Assembly (NCBI GenBank): GCA_017443175.1
Contig: JAFSOZ010000006.1
Span: 1 to 45,179 of the forward strand
Direction of reading: 5' to 3'
Source of the DNA: Bacteroidales bacterium
GTDB taxonomy: Bacteria > Bacteroidota > Bacteroidia > Bacteroidales > WCHB1-69
DNA length: 45,179 bases
Of the stretch, positions 24,407-32,245 are shown in pieces (position 1 is the first letter of the stretch; each line of letters begins with the position of its first letter). The notes beneath the pieces were generated by a model that saw only the letters and a list, made by a program, of their open reading frames with translations, made no database searches and was not told the origin of the DNA. The position numbers and the translations under genes were made by a program.

Positions 24407-25279
24407 ATGATTAAAGAAAACCGCAATATGGCCATCGCGTACGACTTTGACGGTACGCTGGCACCGGGCAACATGCAGGAGTACAACTTCATACCCGACC
24501 TCAACATGGACAAGGGCGAGTTCTGGCAGGAAGCCAATGAGCTGGCCAAGAAGCACGACATGGACGAGGTGCTTGCCTACATGCACCTGATGCTCATCAA
24601 GGCCAAGGAGAAAAACATTCCCATCCGTGAGGAAGCCTTCATGAAATATGGCGAGAAAATCACCTTTTTCGAAGGAGTGGAGAGTTATTTCGAGCGCATT
24701 AATGCCTACGCCGCATCCAAAAACATGCACTTGGAGCATTTTATAATCTCCTCCGGCCTGCGCGAGTTTGTGAAAGGCACGGCCATCGCCAAGCATTTCA
24801 AGACAATCTTCGCTTCCGGTTTCGAGTATGATGAAAACGGTGTGGCTTGCTGGCCCGCCCTCGTAGTGAATTACACCAACAAAACCCAATACCTGTTCCG
24901 TATCAACAAAGGTATTTACAATTCGTATGACAATACGCTGATTAACAAATCGATGCCCGAAGACGAGCGTGCAGTGCCCTTTTCCAATTTCATCTATATC
25001 GGCGATGGGGAGACCGATGTGCCTGCCATGAAGATGGTGAACCTCTACGGCGGCACCACCATTGCGGTCTATAACCCGGCTTCTGTGGCCACCCCGCACC
25101 GCCCCAAGTCTTCCAAAGACATCTGTCTCGACCTTATCCGCCAGAATCGTGCCGACTATATTGCCCCCACCAACTACACTGAGGGCGGCGAACTGGATGT
25201 GATGCTGAAAAAGATTATCGACAAAACCGCTATGGAGCAGGATTTGTTGCACATCAAGTACAAAGAAGTGAATAAATAA
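24407..25279 (+). CDS. HAD-superfamily phosphatase
   Basis: The HAD motifs are all present: I, AYDFDGTLAPG (nucleophile and acid/base Asp), II, FIISSGLREFV, and IV, YIGDGETDVPAM; a conserved lysine is expected near NKTQYLFRINKG. The 290-residue protein has a helical cap between motifs I and II (about 25-100), the arrangement of class C1 (phosphoserine-phosphatase-like) HADs. The substrate cannot be deduced. It is cytoplasmic, with no signal peptide. A second ATG (24428, MAIAYDFDG) is a possible shorter start. The ogt gene follows after 18 bases, so the two are probably co-transcribed. Confidence 0.85.
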   Translation: MIKENRNMAIAYDFDGTLAPGNMQEYNFIPDLNMDKGEFWQEANELAKKHDMDEVLAYMHLMLIKAKEKNIPIREEAFMKYGEKITFFEGVESYFERINAYAASKNMHLEHFIISSGLREFVKGTAIAKHFKTIFASGFEYDENGVACWPALVVNYTNKTQYLFRINKGIYNSYDNTLINKSMPEDERAVPFSNFIYIGDGETDVPAMKMVNLYGGTTIAVYNPASVATPHRPKSSKDICLDLIRQNRADYIAPTNYTEGGELDVMLKKIIDKTAMEQDLLHIKYKEVNK

Positions 25280-25297
25280 CCTATAAAATCTCGTGTT

Positions 25298-25906
25298 ATG
25301 AGCACCTTTTCCAATCCGGTTAAAATCGTTCCCATGACCAGGGCGGAGTTCAAAAGCAAAGACAAAAAACTGACGATTCACTACAGCTTCATTTCCGTCT
25401 TCGGCGGCAAGGCCCTCGTAGCATCCACGCAAAAGGGTGTCTGCTTGCTGATGCCTGGCGAGATGAAATGGAATCCGGTGGAAACATTGAAAAAACACTT
25501 TCCAAAAGCCAATTTCCGTTGCCAGAAAGTAGCGGCTCACAAAAACATCTCCTTGCTATTGCGAGGAAAATGGGATAATGAAAAGGAGATAGTCTTGCAT
25601 CTTTTTGGCACACCCTTTCAGCTCGCTGTGTGGGAAGATTTGCTCACCGTTCCAGCTGGCAAGGTGACTACCTATCTCAATATTGCCGAAAGAGTCGGCA
25701 GGCCGCGGGCGGCCCGTGCGGTGGGCAAAGCCGTGGGCAATAACCCCGTGATGTATGCGGTGCCCTGCCATCGCGTTATCTGCTCCAACGGAAAGCTCGG
25801 TGGCTACCGCTGGGGCGTGGAGCGTAAAATCAAAATCCTGAACAAAGAGGCACGCAAATCCCGCAAAATCAAAAACGCCTCCAACTGGGAACCGACTTTA
25901 TTTTAG
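25298..25906 (+). CDS. ogt: Methylated-DNA-protein-cysteine methyltransferase
   Basis: Ogt/MGMT removes the methyl group from O6-methylguanine in a single-use reaction. The active site is in the family signature PCHRVICSNGKLGGY, preceded by the helix-turn-helix block TTYLNIAERVGRPRAARAVGKAVGNNP with the arginine finger. At 202 residues it has a poorly conserved N-terminal domain followed by the DNA-binding domain (about 105-190), with a lysine-rich tail. It is probably in one transcript with the HAD gene upstream. The gap to priA is filled by two tandem arrays. Confidence 0.93.
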   Translation: MSTFSNPVKIVPMTRAEFKSKDKKLTIHYSFISVFGGKALVASTQKGVCLLMPGEMKWNPVETLKKHFPKANFRCQKVAAHKNISLLLRGKWDNEKEIVLHLFGTPFQLAVWEDLLTVPAGKVTTYLNIAERVGRPRAARAVGKAVGNNPVMYAVPCHRVICSNGKLGGYRWGVERKIKILNKEARKSRKIKNASNWEPTLF

Positions 25907-25942
25907 TTTAGAGTTAATAGTTAATAGTTAATAGTTTAGAGT
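25905..25942 (+). repeat. 7-bp tandem array between ogt and priA
   Basis: Three perfect AGTTAAT units (25912-25932) lie between two copies of AGTTTAGAGT (25905-25914 and 25933-25942). The array touches the ogt stop codon. Confidence 0.8.
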
Positions 25943-25956
25943 AAATCAATCTTCGT

Positions 25957-26001
25957 CTTTTCACCTCATTCACCCCTTTTACCCCTTGTCCCCCATTCAC
26001 C
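25957..26001 (-). repeat. 9-bp degenerate tandem array before priA
   Basis: Read on the minus strand the units are GGTGAATGG, GGGACAAGG, GGTAAAAGG, GGTGAATGA and GGTGAAAAG. They belong to the same family as the plus-strand array at 41130-41210. The array ends six bases before the priA ATG. Confidence 0.75.
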
Positions 26002-26006
26002 TTCTC

Positions 26007-28505
26007 ATGCGTGTTACCCACTTCGTCGATGTTCTCCTGCCGCTGCCGCTGCCCGCGCTGTTCACCTATCGTGTGCCGTACGAGCTGGACGAGGCTGTGG
26101 AGTTCGGCAAGCGTGTGATTGTCCCGTTCGGGCGCAGCAAGCTCTATTCGGCCCTGGTGGTGCGCGTGCACAAAAACGCGCCGCAGGTAACCGCCAAATA
26201 CATTCTGGATGTGGTGGACGACCGTCCTGTGATTTCCGAGCGACAATTCCAACTATGGCGATGGATGGCCGATTACTACCTCTGCACCTTGGGCGAGGTG
26301 ATGGCCGCCGCACTGCCCTCTGCCCTCAAACTGGCCTCTGAAACCAAAATCCACCTCCACCCCAACTTCAGCGGGGATGTCTCCACGCTCAACCCCAACG
26401 AGCTGCACATTGCCGAGGCGCTGACCTACAAAGAGATCATGACGGTGGACGAAATCAGCAAGGCTGTCAACATTCAGAAAGTGATTCCCATCATCAAATC
26501 TTTGGTGGACAAAAGGGTGGTGGTGACCGACGAAGAGGTGCGCAATCCGTACAAGGCCAAGAAAGAGACATACGTGCGCTTGAGTGAGGAGTACGCCTCC
26601 GAAGAAGCGTTCATGGTATTATTGGACCAACTCAACCTCAGCACGAGGACTTCTAGCCAAGCCGACGGACTACTTGCTTTCATCATGCTTACCAAAGGAG
26701 CCAAGGGTTATGATTTTTCGGGACGTGTGCCCAAAGCGCAAGTGGTTAATTCCAGCGCACTTACCCCCGCTCGCCTACAAACCCTTATCAAAAAGGGTTT
26801 CCTGAAAACGGAAGAGGTGGTTATGTCCCGCCTGACGGACTTCTCTTCCCGCGACTCAGCGGATAATATCCAATTGTCTGAACCACAGCAGAAAGCCTTC
26901 CAGCAAATTCACGAGCAGTTCGGCCAATTTCCTGTGGTGCTGTTGCACGGAGTGACTGGCAGCGGCAAGACGGAAATCTATATCAAACTTATTGATGAGG
27001 TATTGAAGCAGGGCAAGCAAGTGCTCTATCTGTTGCCTGAGATTGCACTTACCTCACAGATTGTCAATAGATTGCGAAAATATTTCGGCGAGAAGGTCGG
27101 TGTGTATCATTCCCGTTTCAACGAGTATGAGCGGGTGGAGATTTGGAACCGCGTGCTGGAACAAGAAGAGAATGTGGCCGACACCTCCAAATACCAGTTG
27201 ATTTTGGGAGCGCGCTCAGCCTTGTTGTTGCCGTACCAGAACTTAGGCCTCATTATTGTAGATGAGGAGCACGATGCCTCTTACAAACAGCAGGATCCCG
27301 CGCCGCGCTACCATGCCCGCGACTGTGCCATTGTGTTGGGCAACATGCACAAGGCCAAGGTGTTGTTGGGAACTGCAACGCCTTCGTTGGAAAGCTATTA
27401 CAATGTTCAACAGAACAAATACGGCTTGGTGGAACTGAAACAGCGTTTTGCCCAAAGCAAGCTGCCCGACATCTGGGTGGTGAACATGGTCGAGGCGCGC
27501 AAACAGCGTCAGATGCAAGGTGTGTTCTCCGACTTTCTCATTGAACGCATCGGCGAAGCCTTGGACAAAAAAGAGCAGGTTATCCTTTTCCAAAACCGGC
27601 GCGGATACGCTGTGCGAATGATCTGCAACACCTGCCAGACCATGCCCACTTGCAAATATTGCGATGTGACGCTGACATACCATAAAAAATCGCGTTTGCT
27701 GAAATGCCACTACTGCGGCTATGCCATTGATGTACCCCAAGTTTGTCCCACTTGCCACAGCACTGATATTGAAATGAAAGGGTTTGGCACTGAAAAGGTT
27801 GAAGATACCTTAGCAGAGATTTTCCCGCAGGCTTCTATCGCCCGCATGGATCTGGACACCACGCGTTCCAAAAACGGCTATCAGCAAATCATCAGCGATT
27901 TTGAGCAGCACAAAACCGACATATTGGTCGGCACGCAGATGGTGACCAAGGGGTTGGACTTTGACCGTGTGAGCGTGGTGGGCATTCTGAATGCCGACGC
28001 GCTGATTTCGTTCCCCGACTTCCGGTCGTTCGAGCGCGCATTCCAGTTGCTTGCGCAGGTGAGCGGGCGCGCGGGCCGCAAGGAGGTGCCCGGAAAGGTG
28101 GTCATCCAGTCGTACCAGCCAGAGCATCCGGCACTGAAATACGTAGAGACCAACGATTTCATGGCCATGTACCGAAGCCAGATTGCCGAAAGGAAGGAGT
28201 ACCACTATCCGCCAGTCACGCGCTTGGTGAAAATCACGCTCAAGCACCCCGACGAGAAGGTGGTGACTGCCGCGGCGCAGGCATTGGCCACACCACTGCG
28301 CGAGGCGTTTCCCGGGATGGTGCTCGGCCCCGAAGCGCCGTTGGTTTCCCGAATCCAGAACTACTATCTGGAAGATTTCTGGGTTAAGTTTCCGAAAGAC
28401 AATAAATTGGAACAGCACAAGAAGACGCTTTGGCAGATGACGGAAGACTTCAAGCAGCACAAAGCGTTCAAGTCGGTTCGTGTGGTCATCAATGTGGATG
28501 CGTGA
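26007..28505 (+). CDS. priA: Primosomal replication-restart helicase PriA
   Basis: PriA reloads the replisome at stalled forks. The 832-residue protein shows the N-terminal 3'BD (THFVDVLLPLPLPALFTYRVP), the helicase core with Walker A (GVTGSGKTE) and the DEEH box, and helicase motif LLGTATPSLESYY. A zinc-binding insertion has eight cysteines (CNTCQTMPTCKYC and CHYCGYAIDVPQVCPTC), followed by VGTQMVTKGLDFDRV and the GRAGR motif. ATG 26007 is the natural start; an in-frame TTG at 25986 would begin within the 9-bp repeat array. No promoter consensus was found in the repeat-filled gap, so transcription may come from the upstream unit. Confidence 0.95.
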   Translation: MRVTHFVDVLLPLPLPALFTYRVPYELDEAVEFGKRVIVPFGRSKLYSALVVRVHKNAPQVTAKYILDVVDDRPVISERQFQLWRWMADYYLCTLGEVMAAALPSALKLASETKIHLHPNFSGDVSTLNPNELHIAEALTYKEIMTVDEISKAVNIQKVIPIIKSLVDKRVVVTDEEVRNPYKAKKETYVRLSEEYASEEAFMVLLDQLNLSTRTSSQADGLLAFIMLTKGAKGYDFSGRVPKAQVVNSSALTPARLQTLIKKGFLKTEEVVMSRLTDFSSRDSADNIQLSEPQQKAFQQIHEQFGQFPVVLLHGVTGSGKTEIYIKLIDEVLKQGKQVLYLLPEIALTSQIVNRLRKYFGEKVGVYHSRFNEYERVEIWNRVLEQEENVADTSKYQLILGARSALLLPYQNLGLIIVDEEHDASYKQQDPAPRYHARDCAIVLGNMHKAKVLLGTATPSLESYYNVQQNKYGLVELKQRFAQSKLPDIWVVNMVEARKQRQMQGVFSDFLIERIGEALDKKEQVILFQNRRGYAVRMICNTCQTMPTCKYCDVTLTYHKKSRLLKCHYCGYAIDVPQVCPTCHSTDIEMKGFGTEKVEDTLAEIFPQASIARMDLDTTRSKNGYQQIISDFEQHKTDILVGTQMVTKGLDFDRVSVVGILNADALISFPDFRSFERAFQLLAQVSGRAGRKEVPGKVVIQSYQPEHPALKYVETNDFMAMYRSQIAERKEYHYPPVTRLVKITLKHPDEKVVTAAAQALATPLREAFPGMVLGPEAPLVSRIQNYYLEDFWVKFPKDNKLEQHKKTLWQMTEDFKQHKAFKSVRVVINVDA

Positions 28506-28522
28506 GGTTCCCTTCATTTTTG

Positions 28523-28530
28523 TATTTTTG
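28523..28530 (+). promoter_or_regulatory. -7 promoter element of the Fe-S protein gene
   Basis: TATTTTTG 25 bases ahead of ATG 28555. It also lies inside the longer open frame, excluding the upstream ATG at 28480 as the likely start. Confidence 0.6.
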
Positions 28531-28554
28531 CGCGATTTTTATTTAAACTACGAT

Positions 28555-29847
28555 ATGAAAGAAGTTTCCGCCGAAAGCAAACAAAAAGCCATTGACATTT
28601 TAACCAAGCATAGCGACAGCAAGCTCATCACACATTTGAATTCATGCGTGCACTGCGGATTGTGCGAGACCAGCTGTCTGTTTTGGAGAACTTTCAAGGA
28701 GCCCAAGTACATTCCGGGCAAGAAGGTCGATATGGTCTCCTCCATCTATCGCCGCTACTGCACTTTCTTGGGCAAAACCGCCCCAAAGCTGACGCATGCG
28801 CGCGAGTTGGACGAAAACACACTCACAGAGATGGTGGACTCTTTGTTTGGTGCATGCACCATGTGCGGACGCTGCGTGAAGCATTGCTCTATTGGTGTGG
28901 ACATCCCGTTTGTGGTGCGCACAGGCCGCCGAATGCTGGCCACCATGGGCTTGGTGCCCGAAACTCTGCAAGCCACCGTGGATGCTGCCATCAATACTGG
29001 CAACAACATGGCAATACCGACAGAAGATTTTGTGGATACTATCGAATGGATGGAGGAAGATTTGCAGGACGAGCTGGGCGAGAACGCCAAGATTCCGTTG
29101 AACAAAGACAACTCCGATATTCTCTACACGCTGAATCCGCGCGAACCTAAGTTCTTCCCACTCTCCATTGCCGCCGCCGCCAAGATTTTCTTTGCCGCCG
29201 GAGCCAACTGGACTCTATCTACCGAGATGTACGACGTGACCAACTATGGCTACTTCTCCGGCAATGATGCAGAAGCCACGGCCATTGCCAAGCACATGTT
29301 CGATGAGGTGCACAAGCTGCATTGCAAAACACTGGTGCTCGGCGAATGCGGTCACGGCTCACGTGCCCTGCGCTGGGAAGCCCCCAACTACCTCAAAACC
29401 CACCCTGATTTCAAAATGATTACGCTGATTGAGTTGTTGGAAGAGTACATCAAGAGTGGAAGAATCAAGGTAGATAAGAACCTCAACACTAAGAAATATA
29501 CTATTCATGACCCGTGCAACATCACCCGAAATGGCGGATTGTACAACTCCTTGCGTTTTGTAACAAAGCAGGTCGTTCCGGAACTGATAGAGATGACGCC
29601 CACAGGCAGCGACAATTTCTGCTGTGGTGGCGGTGGCGGCATGTTGGCCATGAGCGAATACAACGAAAGAAGACTTAAAGTTGGCGAAATTAAGGCCAAT
29701 CAGATTAAGGAGACAGGCGCCAACGTGGTCATTACACCATGTCATAATTGCGTCGATCAACTTAACCAACTCAATCATACTTACAATCTGAATGTAGAAA
29801 TCAAATCGTTGGCGGAGGTGGTCGCGGATGCGCTGGTGTTAGAGTAA
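28555..29847 (+). CDS. (Fe-S)-binding CCG-domain oxidoreductase subunit (HdrD/GlpC-like)
   Basis: The protein (430 residues) has two 4Fe-4S motifs in the N-terminal part, CVHCGLCETSC and CTMCGRCVKHC, each followed by a distal Cys. The C-terminal half has two CCG-type halves: GECGHGSRA in the first, and FCCGGGGG with CHNCVDQLN in the second. This is the arrangement of HdrD, GlpC, LutA and DsrK-like subunits, which take electrons from a partner dehydrogenase or membrane subunit. No partner is encoded next to it and there is no membrane segment, so the donor and acceptor are unknown. The start is set by the promoter at 28523. Confidence 0.85.
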   Translation: MKEVSAESKQKAIDILTKHSDSKLITHLNSCVHCGLCETSCLFWRTFKEPKYIPGKKVDMVSSIYRRYCTFLGKTAPKLTHARELDENTLTEMVDSLFGACTMCGRCVKHCSIGVDIPFVVRTGRRMLATMGLVPETLQATVDAAINTGNNMAIPTEDFVDTIEWMEEDLQDELGENAKIPLNKDNSDILYTLNPREPKFFPLSIAAAAKIFFAAGANWTLSTEMYDVTNYGYFSGNDAEATAIAKHMFDEVHKLHCKTLVLGECGHGSRALRWEAPNYLKTHPDFKMITLIELLEEYIKSGRIKVDKNLNTKKYTIHDPCNITRNGGLYNSLRFVTKQVVPELIEMTPTGSDNFCCGGGGGMLAMSEYNERRLKVGEIKANQIKETGANVVITPCHNCVDQLNQLNHTYNLNVEIKSLAEVVADALVLE

Positions 29848-29912
29848 CGTTCTCTTTTTATACACCTTAGCAGTCAAGATTTTTAACAATAGATGGTGTG
29901 CATTTTTTAATG

Positions 29913-29940
29913 TTGCCATTAAAAAAAAAATTTATATTTG
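29913..29940 (+). promoter_or_regulatory. Promoter of the secreted adhesin-like gene
   Basis: TTGCC at 29913-29917 and TATATTTG at 29933-29940 (17 bp between TTG and TA), preceded by an A-run. Confidence 0.6.
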
Positions 29941-29977
29941 CCCCGTAAAAATCATTATTAACCAAAACCCATTTATT

Positions 29978-30799
29978 ATGAAAAAATTATTTACTCTTAT
30001 TGCGATTTGTTTTGCATTTGTAGCAGTAAATGCTCAAGTTTTGCATGAAAATTTTGACAACGGTATTCCTTCTTCTTGGATGACGCTTGACGCTAATTCA
30101 ACAGGATATCCTTGGGAATCTATGTCTCAGAGTTTAGCTAGTGTTGCAAACTGTCCTTACACTGCAGATCAATTCGCTTACAATGAAACTGGTGACTGCG
30201 TTGTTTCCTGGTCCTATTATCCGGTTGAATATACTGGATCTGGCTTTAGCGGCACATCTTTGAATCAGAACAATTATCTGATTTCTCCTGCTTTTACACC
30301 AGATGCTACCTCCGTACTTTCTTTCTATTGCATGAGTTTTAATGGAACAAACTATCCTGATGATATTGCTGTTAAATTATCCACGGGTGGTACATCAGCA
30401 AGTGATTTCTCTGTAACATTATTCCCTCTGACTGTTGTTTCTTGGAGCGAATGGACAGAAAAAACCGTTAATCTCGCTGCTTATGCTGGTCAAAATGTAC
30501 GTATTGCTTTCGTTCACCAATCTAACAATATGTTTGGATTGTTGTTAGATGAAGTTACTGTTTCTGGTGGTGTTGGTATTGCCAACAATGAAAACACTAC
30601 TTTCACCATTTTCCCGAACCCTGCTACCACCTCCATCAAGGTTACGGGCGAAGGCGAAGCTGTGATTTCCAACATCCTTGGCCAAACCGTTACTTCTGCA
30701 ACAGTTAACGGTTCCGAAGAAATCAACGTCAGCAACCTCGAAAGCGGCGTTTATTTCATCAACATGAATGGTGTTTCCAAGAAATTCATCAAAAAGTAA
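29978..30799 (+). CDS. Secreted choice-of-anchor-J/cleaved-adhesin-like protein with T9SS sorting domain
   Basis: A signal peptide (MKKLFTLIAICFAFVAVNAQ) is followed by a domain of about 170 residues (VLHENFDNGIPSSWMTLDAN to LLLDEVTVSGG). This resembles the cleaved-adhesin/choice-of-anchor J jelly roll found in gingipain adhesin regions: an ENFDNGIPSSW start, NYLISPAF in the middle and a FGLLLDEVTV end. The last 75 residues (from FTIFPNPATTS) are a T9SS sorting domain ending in KKFIKK. It should be exported and may bind protein, haem or glycans (inference). The adhesin part is clearly more AT-rich than the sorting domain, so the two parts may have different histories. A terminator follows, overlapping the miaB promoter region. 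Confidence 0.85.
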   Translation: MKKLFTLIAICFAFVAVNAQVLHENFDNGIPSSWMTLDANSTGYPWESMSQSLASVANCPYTADQFAYNETGDCVVSWSYYPVEYTGSGFSGTSLNQNNYLISPAFTPDATSVLSFYCMSFNGTNYPDDIAVKLSTGGTSASDFSVTLFPLTVVSWSEWTEKTVNLAAYAGQNVRIAFVHQSNNMFGLLLDEVTVSGGVGIANNENTTFTIFPNPATTSIKVTGEGEAVISNILGQTVTSATVNGSEEINVSNLESGVYFINMNGVSKKFIKK

Positions 30800-30820
30800 T
30801 TTCTGAAAACTGACTTACAG

Positions 30821-30851
30821 AAAGGCGCTTCTTTACGAGGCGCCTTTTTTT
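30821..30851 (+). terminator. Rho-independent terminator before miaB
   Basis: AAAGGCGC (30821-30828) pairs with GCGCCTTT (30840-30847), loop of 11, seven Ts to 30851. The T-run abuts the miaB -7 element (30853). Confidence 0.88.
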
Positions 30852-30852
30852 G

Positions 30853-30860
30853 TACTTTTG
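30853..30860 (+). promoter_or_regulatory. -7 promoter element of miaB, five bases before its ATG
   Basis: TACTTTTG ends at 30860 and the ATG is at 30866. With the usual Bacteroidota spacing, transcription starts at or next to the A of ATG. Confidence 0.6.
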
Positions 30861-30865
30861 CAGCC

Positions 30866-32161
30866 ATGAAAAAGCTTTATATTGAAACCTACGGCTGCCA
30901 GATGAACTTCGCCGATAGCGAGGTGGTGGCCGCCATTCTGAAAGACCAATATACCCTGACACAGGATGTGCAGGAAGCCGATCTCATCCTCATCAACACC
31001 TGCTCCATTCGCGACAAGGCCGAGCAACGCATTCACAAGCGTCTTCATGAACTGGAGGCATTGAAGAAAAAACACCGCTCGCTACAAGTGGGTTTGCTGG
31101 GCTGCATGGCAGAACGCATGAAAGAGGAACTATTTGAAACAGAACCCATTCTAAACTTTATTGCCGGACCGGACTCTTACCGTAACTTGCCCCAACTCAT
31201 CGAAAACTCCGCTACGGGTGAGATTCAATTTAATGTAATTCTTTCTGAAGAAGAAACTTACGACAACATCATGCCGGTGCGCTACGACCTCAACGGGGTG
31301 TCGGCATTCGTGTCTATCATGCGCGGATGCAACAACTTCTGTACTTACTGTGTGGTGCCCTACACCCGCGGGCGCGAGCGCAGCCGTAGCCCGCAAACCA
31401 TCCTGCACGAGGTGGAACAATTGCTGAATGACGGCTACAAGGAAGTGACGTTGCTTGGACAAAATGTCAACTCCTATCAATGGGAAGACATGACCTTCGC
31501 CAAACTGATGGCCGCTGTGGCCGAGGTGTCGCCCGATTTGCGCGTGCGCTTCGCCACATCGCACCCTAAGGACATATCCGACGAACTTTTGGAAACCATC
31601 GCACGCTACGACAACATCTGCAAGTACATCCACCTGCCTGTGCAATCGGGCAGCAACGAGGTGCTCAAGCGCATGAACCGTGTCTATACCCGCGAATACT
31701 ACCTCGAAAGAGTGCGCAAAATCAAGGAGCTGATGCCCGACTGCGCCATCTCCACCGACATCATTGCGGGGTTCTGCGGCGAAACGGAAGAAGATCATCA
31801 GCAGACGCTTTCCATCATGCGCGAAGTGGGCTATGAGTACGCCTACATGTTCAAATACTCCGAGCGCGGCGGCACCATGTCGGCCAAACGCTTCACCGAC
31901 GATGTGCCCGATGAGGTGAAGACCCGCCGTTTGGAGGAAATCATCGCGCTGCAAGGCGAGCTGTCGCTCATCAGCAACAAGCGCGACATTGGCAAGACCT
32001 TCCAAGTGCTGATTGAAGGGGCCTCCAAGCGCTCCGCCGACCAACTCTATGGCCGCAATAGCCAAAACAAGGTCATCATCTTCCCGAAGGGAAACCACAT
32101 AATCGGCGAGTATGTTGGGGTGACCGTCAAGGATTGCACCGCTGCAACGCTGTTTGCATAG
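30866..32161 (+). CDS. miaB: tRNA-2-methylthio-N6-dimethylallyladenosine synthase MiaB
   Basis: MiaB adds a methylthio group to i6A37 of tRNAs. The 431-residue protein has the UPF0004 N-terminal domain with its three Fe-S cysteines (ETYGCQMN, NTCSIRD, LLGCMAER). The radical-SAM site follows as CNNFCTYC, then the TRAM domain (about 370-430). IVPY-like VVPYTRGRERSR is diagnostic of MiaB rather than RimO or MtaB. The mRNA is probably leaderless because the -7 element ends five bases upstream. Confidence 0.95.
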   Translation: MKKLYIETYGCQMNFADSEVVAAILKDQYTLTQDVQEADLILINTCSIRDKAEQRIHKRLHELEALKKKHRSLQVGLLGCMAERMKEELFETEPILNFIAGPDSYRNLPQLIENSATGEIQFNVILSEEETYDNIMPVRYDLNGVSAFVSIMRGCNNFCTYCVVPYTRGRERSRSPQTILHEVEQLLNDGYKEVTLLGQNVNSYQWEDMTFAKLMAAVAEVSPDLRVRFATSHPKDISDELLETIARYDNICKYIHLPVQSGSNEVLKRMNRVYTREYYLERVRKIKELMPDCAISTDIIAGFCGETEEDHQQTLSIMREVGYEYAYMFKYSERGGTMSAKRFTDDVPDEVKTRRLEEIIALQGELSLISNKRDIGKTFQVLIEGASKRSADQLYGRNSQNKVIIFPKGNHIIGEYVGVTVKDCTAATLFA

Positions 32162-32173
32162 GGAATATTTTTC

Positions 32174-32216
32174 CAATTTTTATGCTGATAGAATTATGTT
32201 ATTAGCATAAAAATTG
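32174..32216. repeat. AT-rich inverted repeat between miaB and mutS2
   Basis: A perfect 13-bp stem (CAATTTTTATGCT at 32174-32186 with its complement at 32204-32216) and a 17-base loop. There is no T-run, so it is not a standard terminator. Confidence 0.7.
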
Positions 32217-32245
32217 ATAATTTTCACTTAAACATCAATAGCATA

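Noticed and set aside
28480-28554. N-terminal extension of the Fe-S protein overlapping the end of priA
   Set aside because: A -7 element lies at 28523-28530, so translation should begin at 28555.
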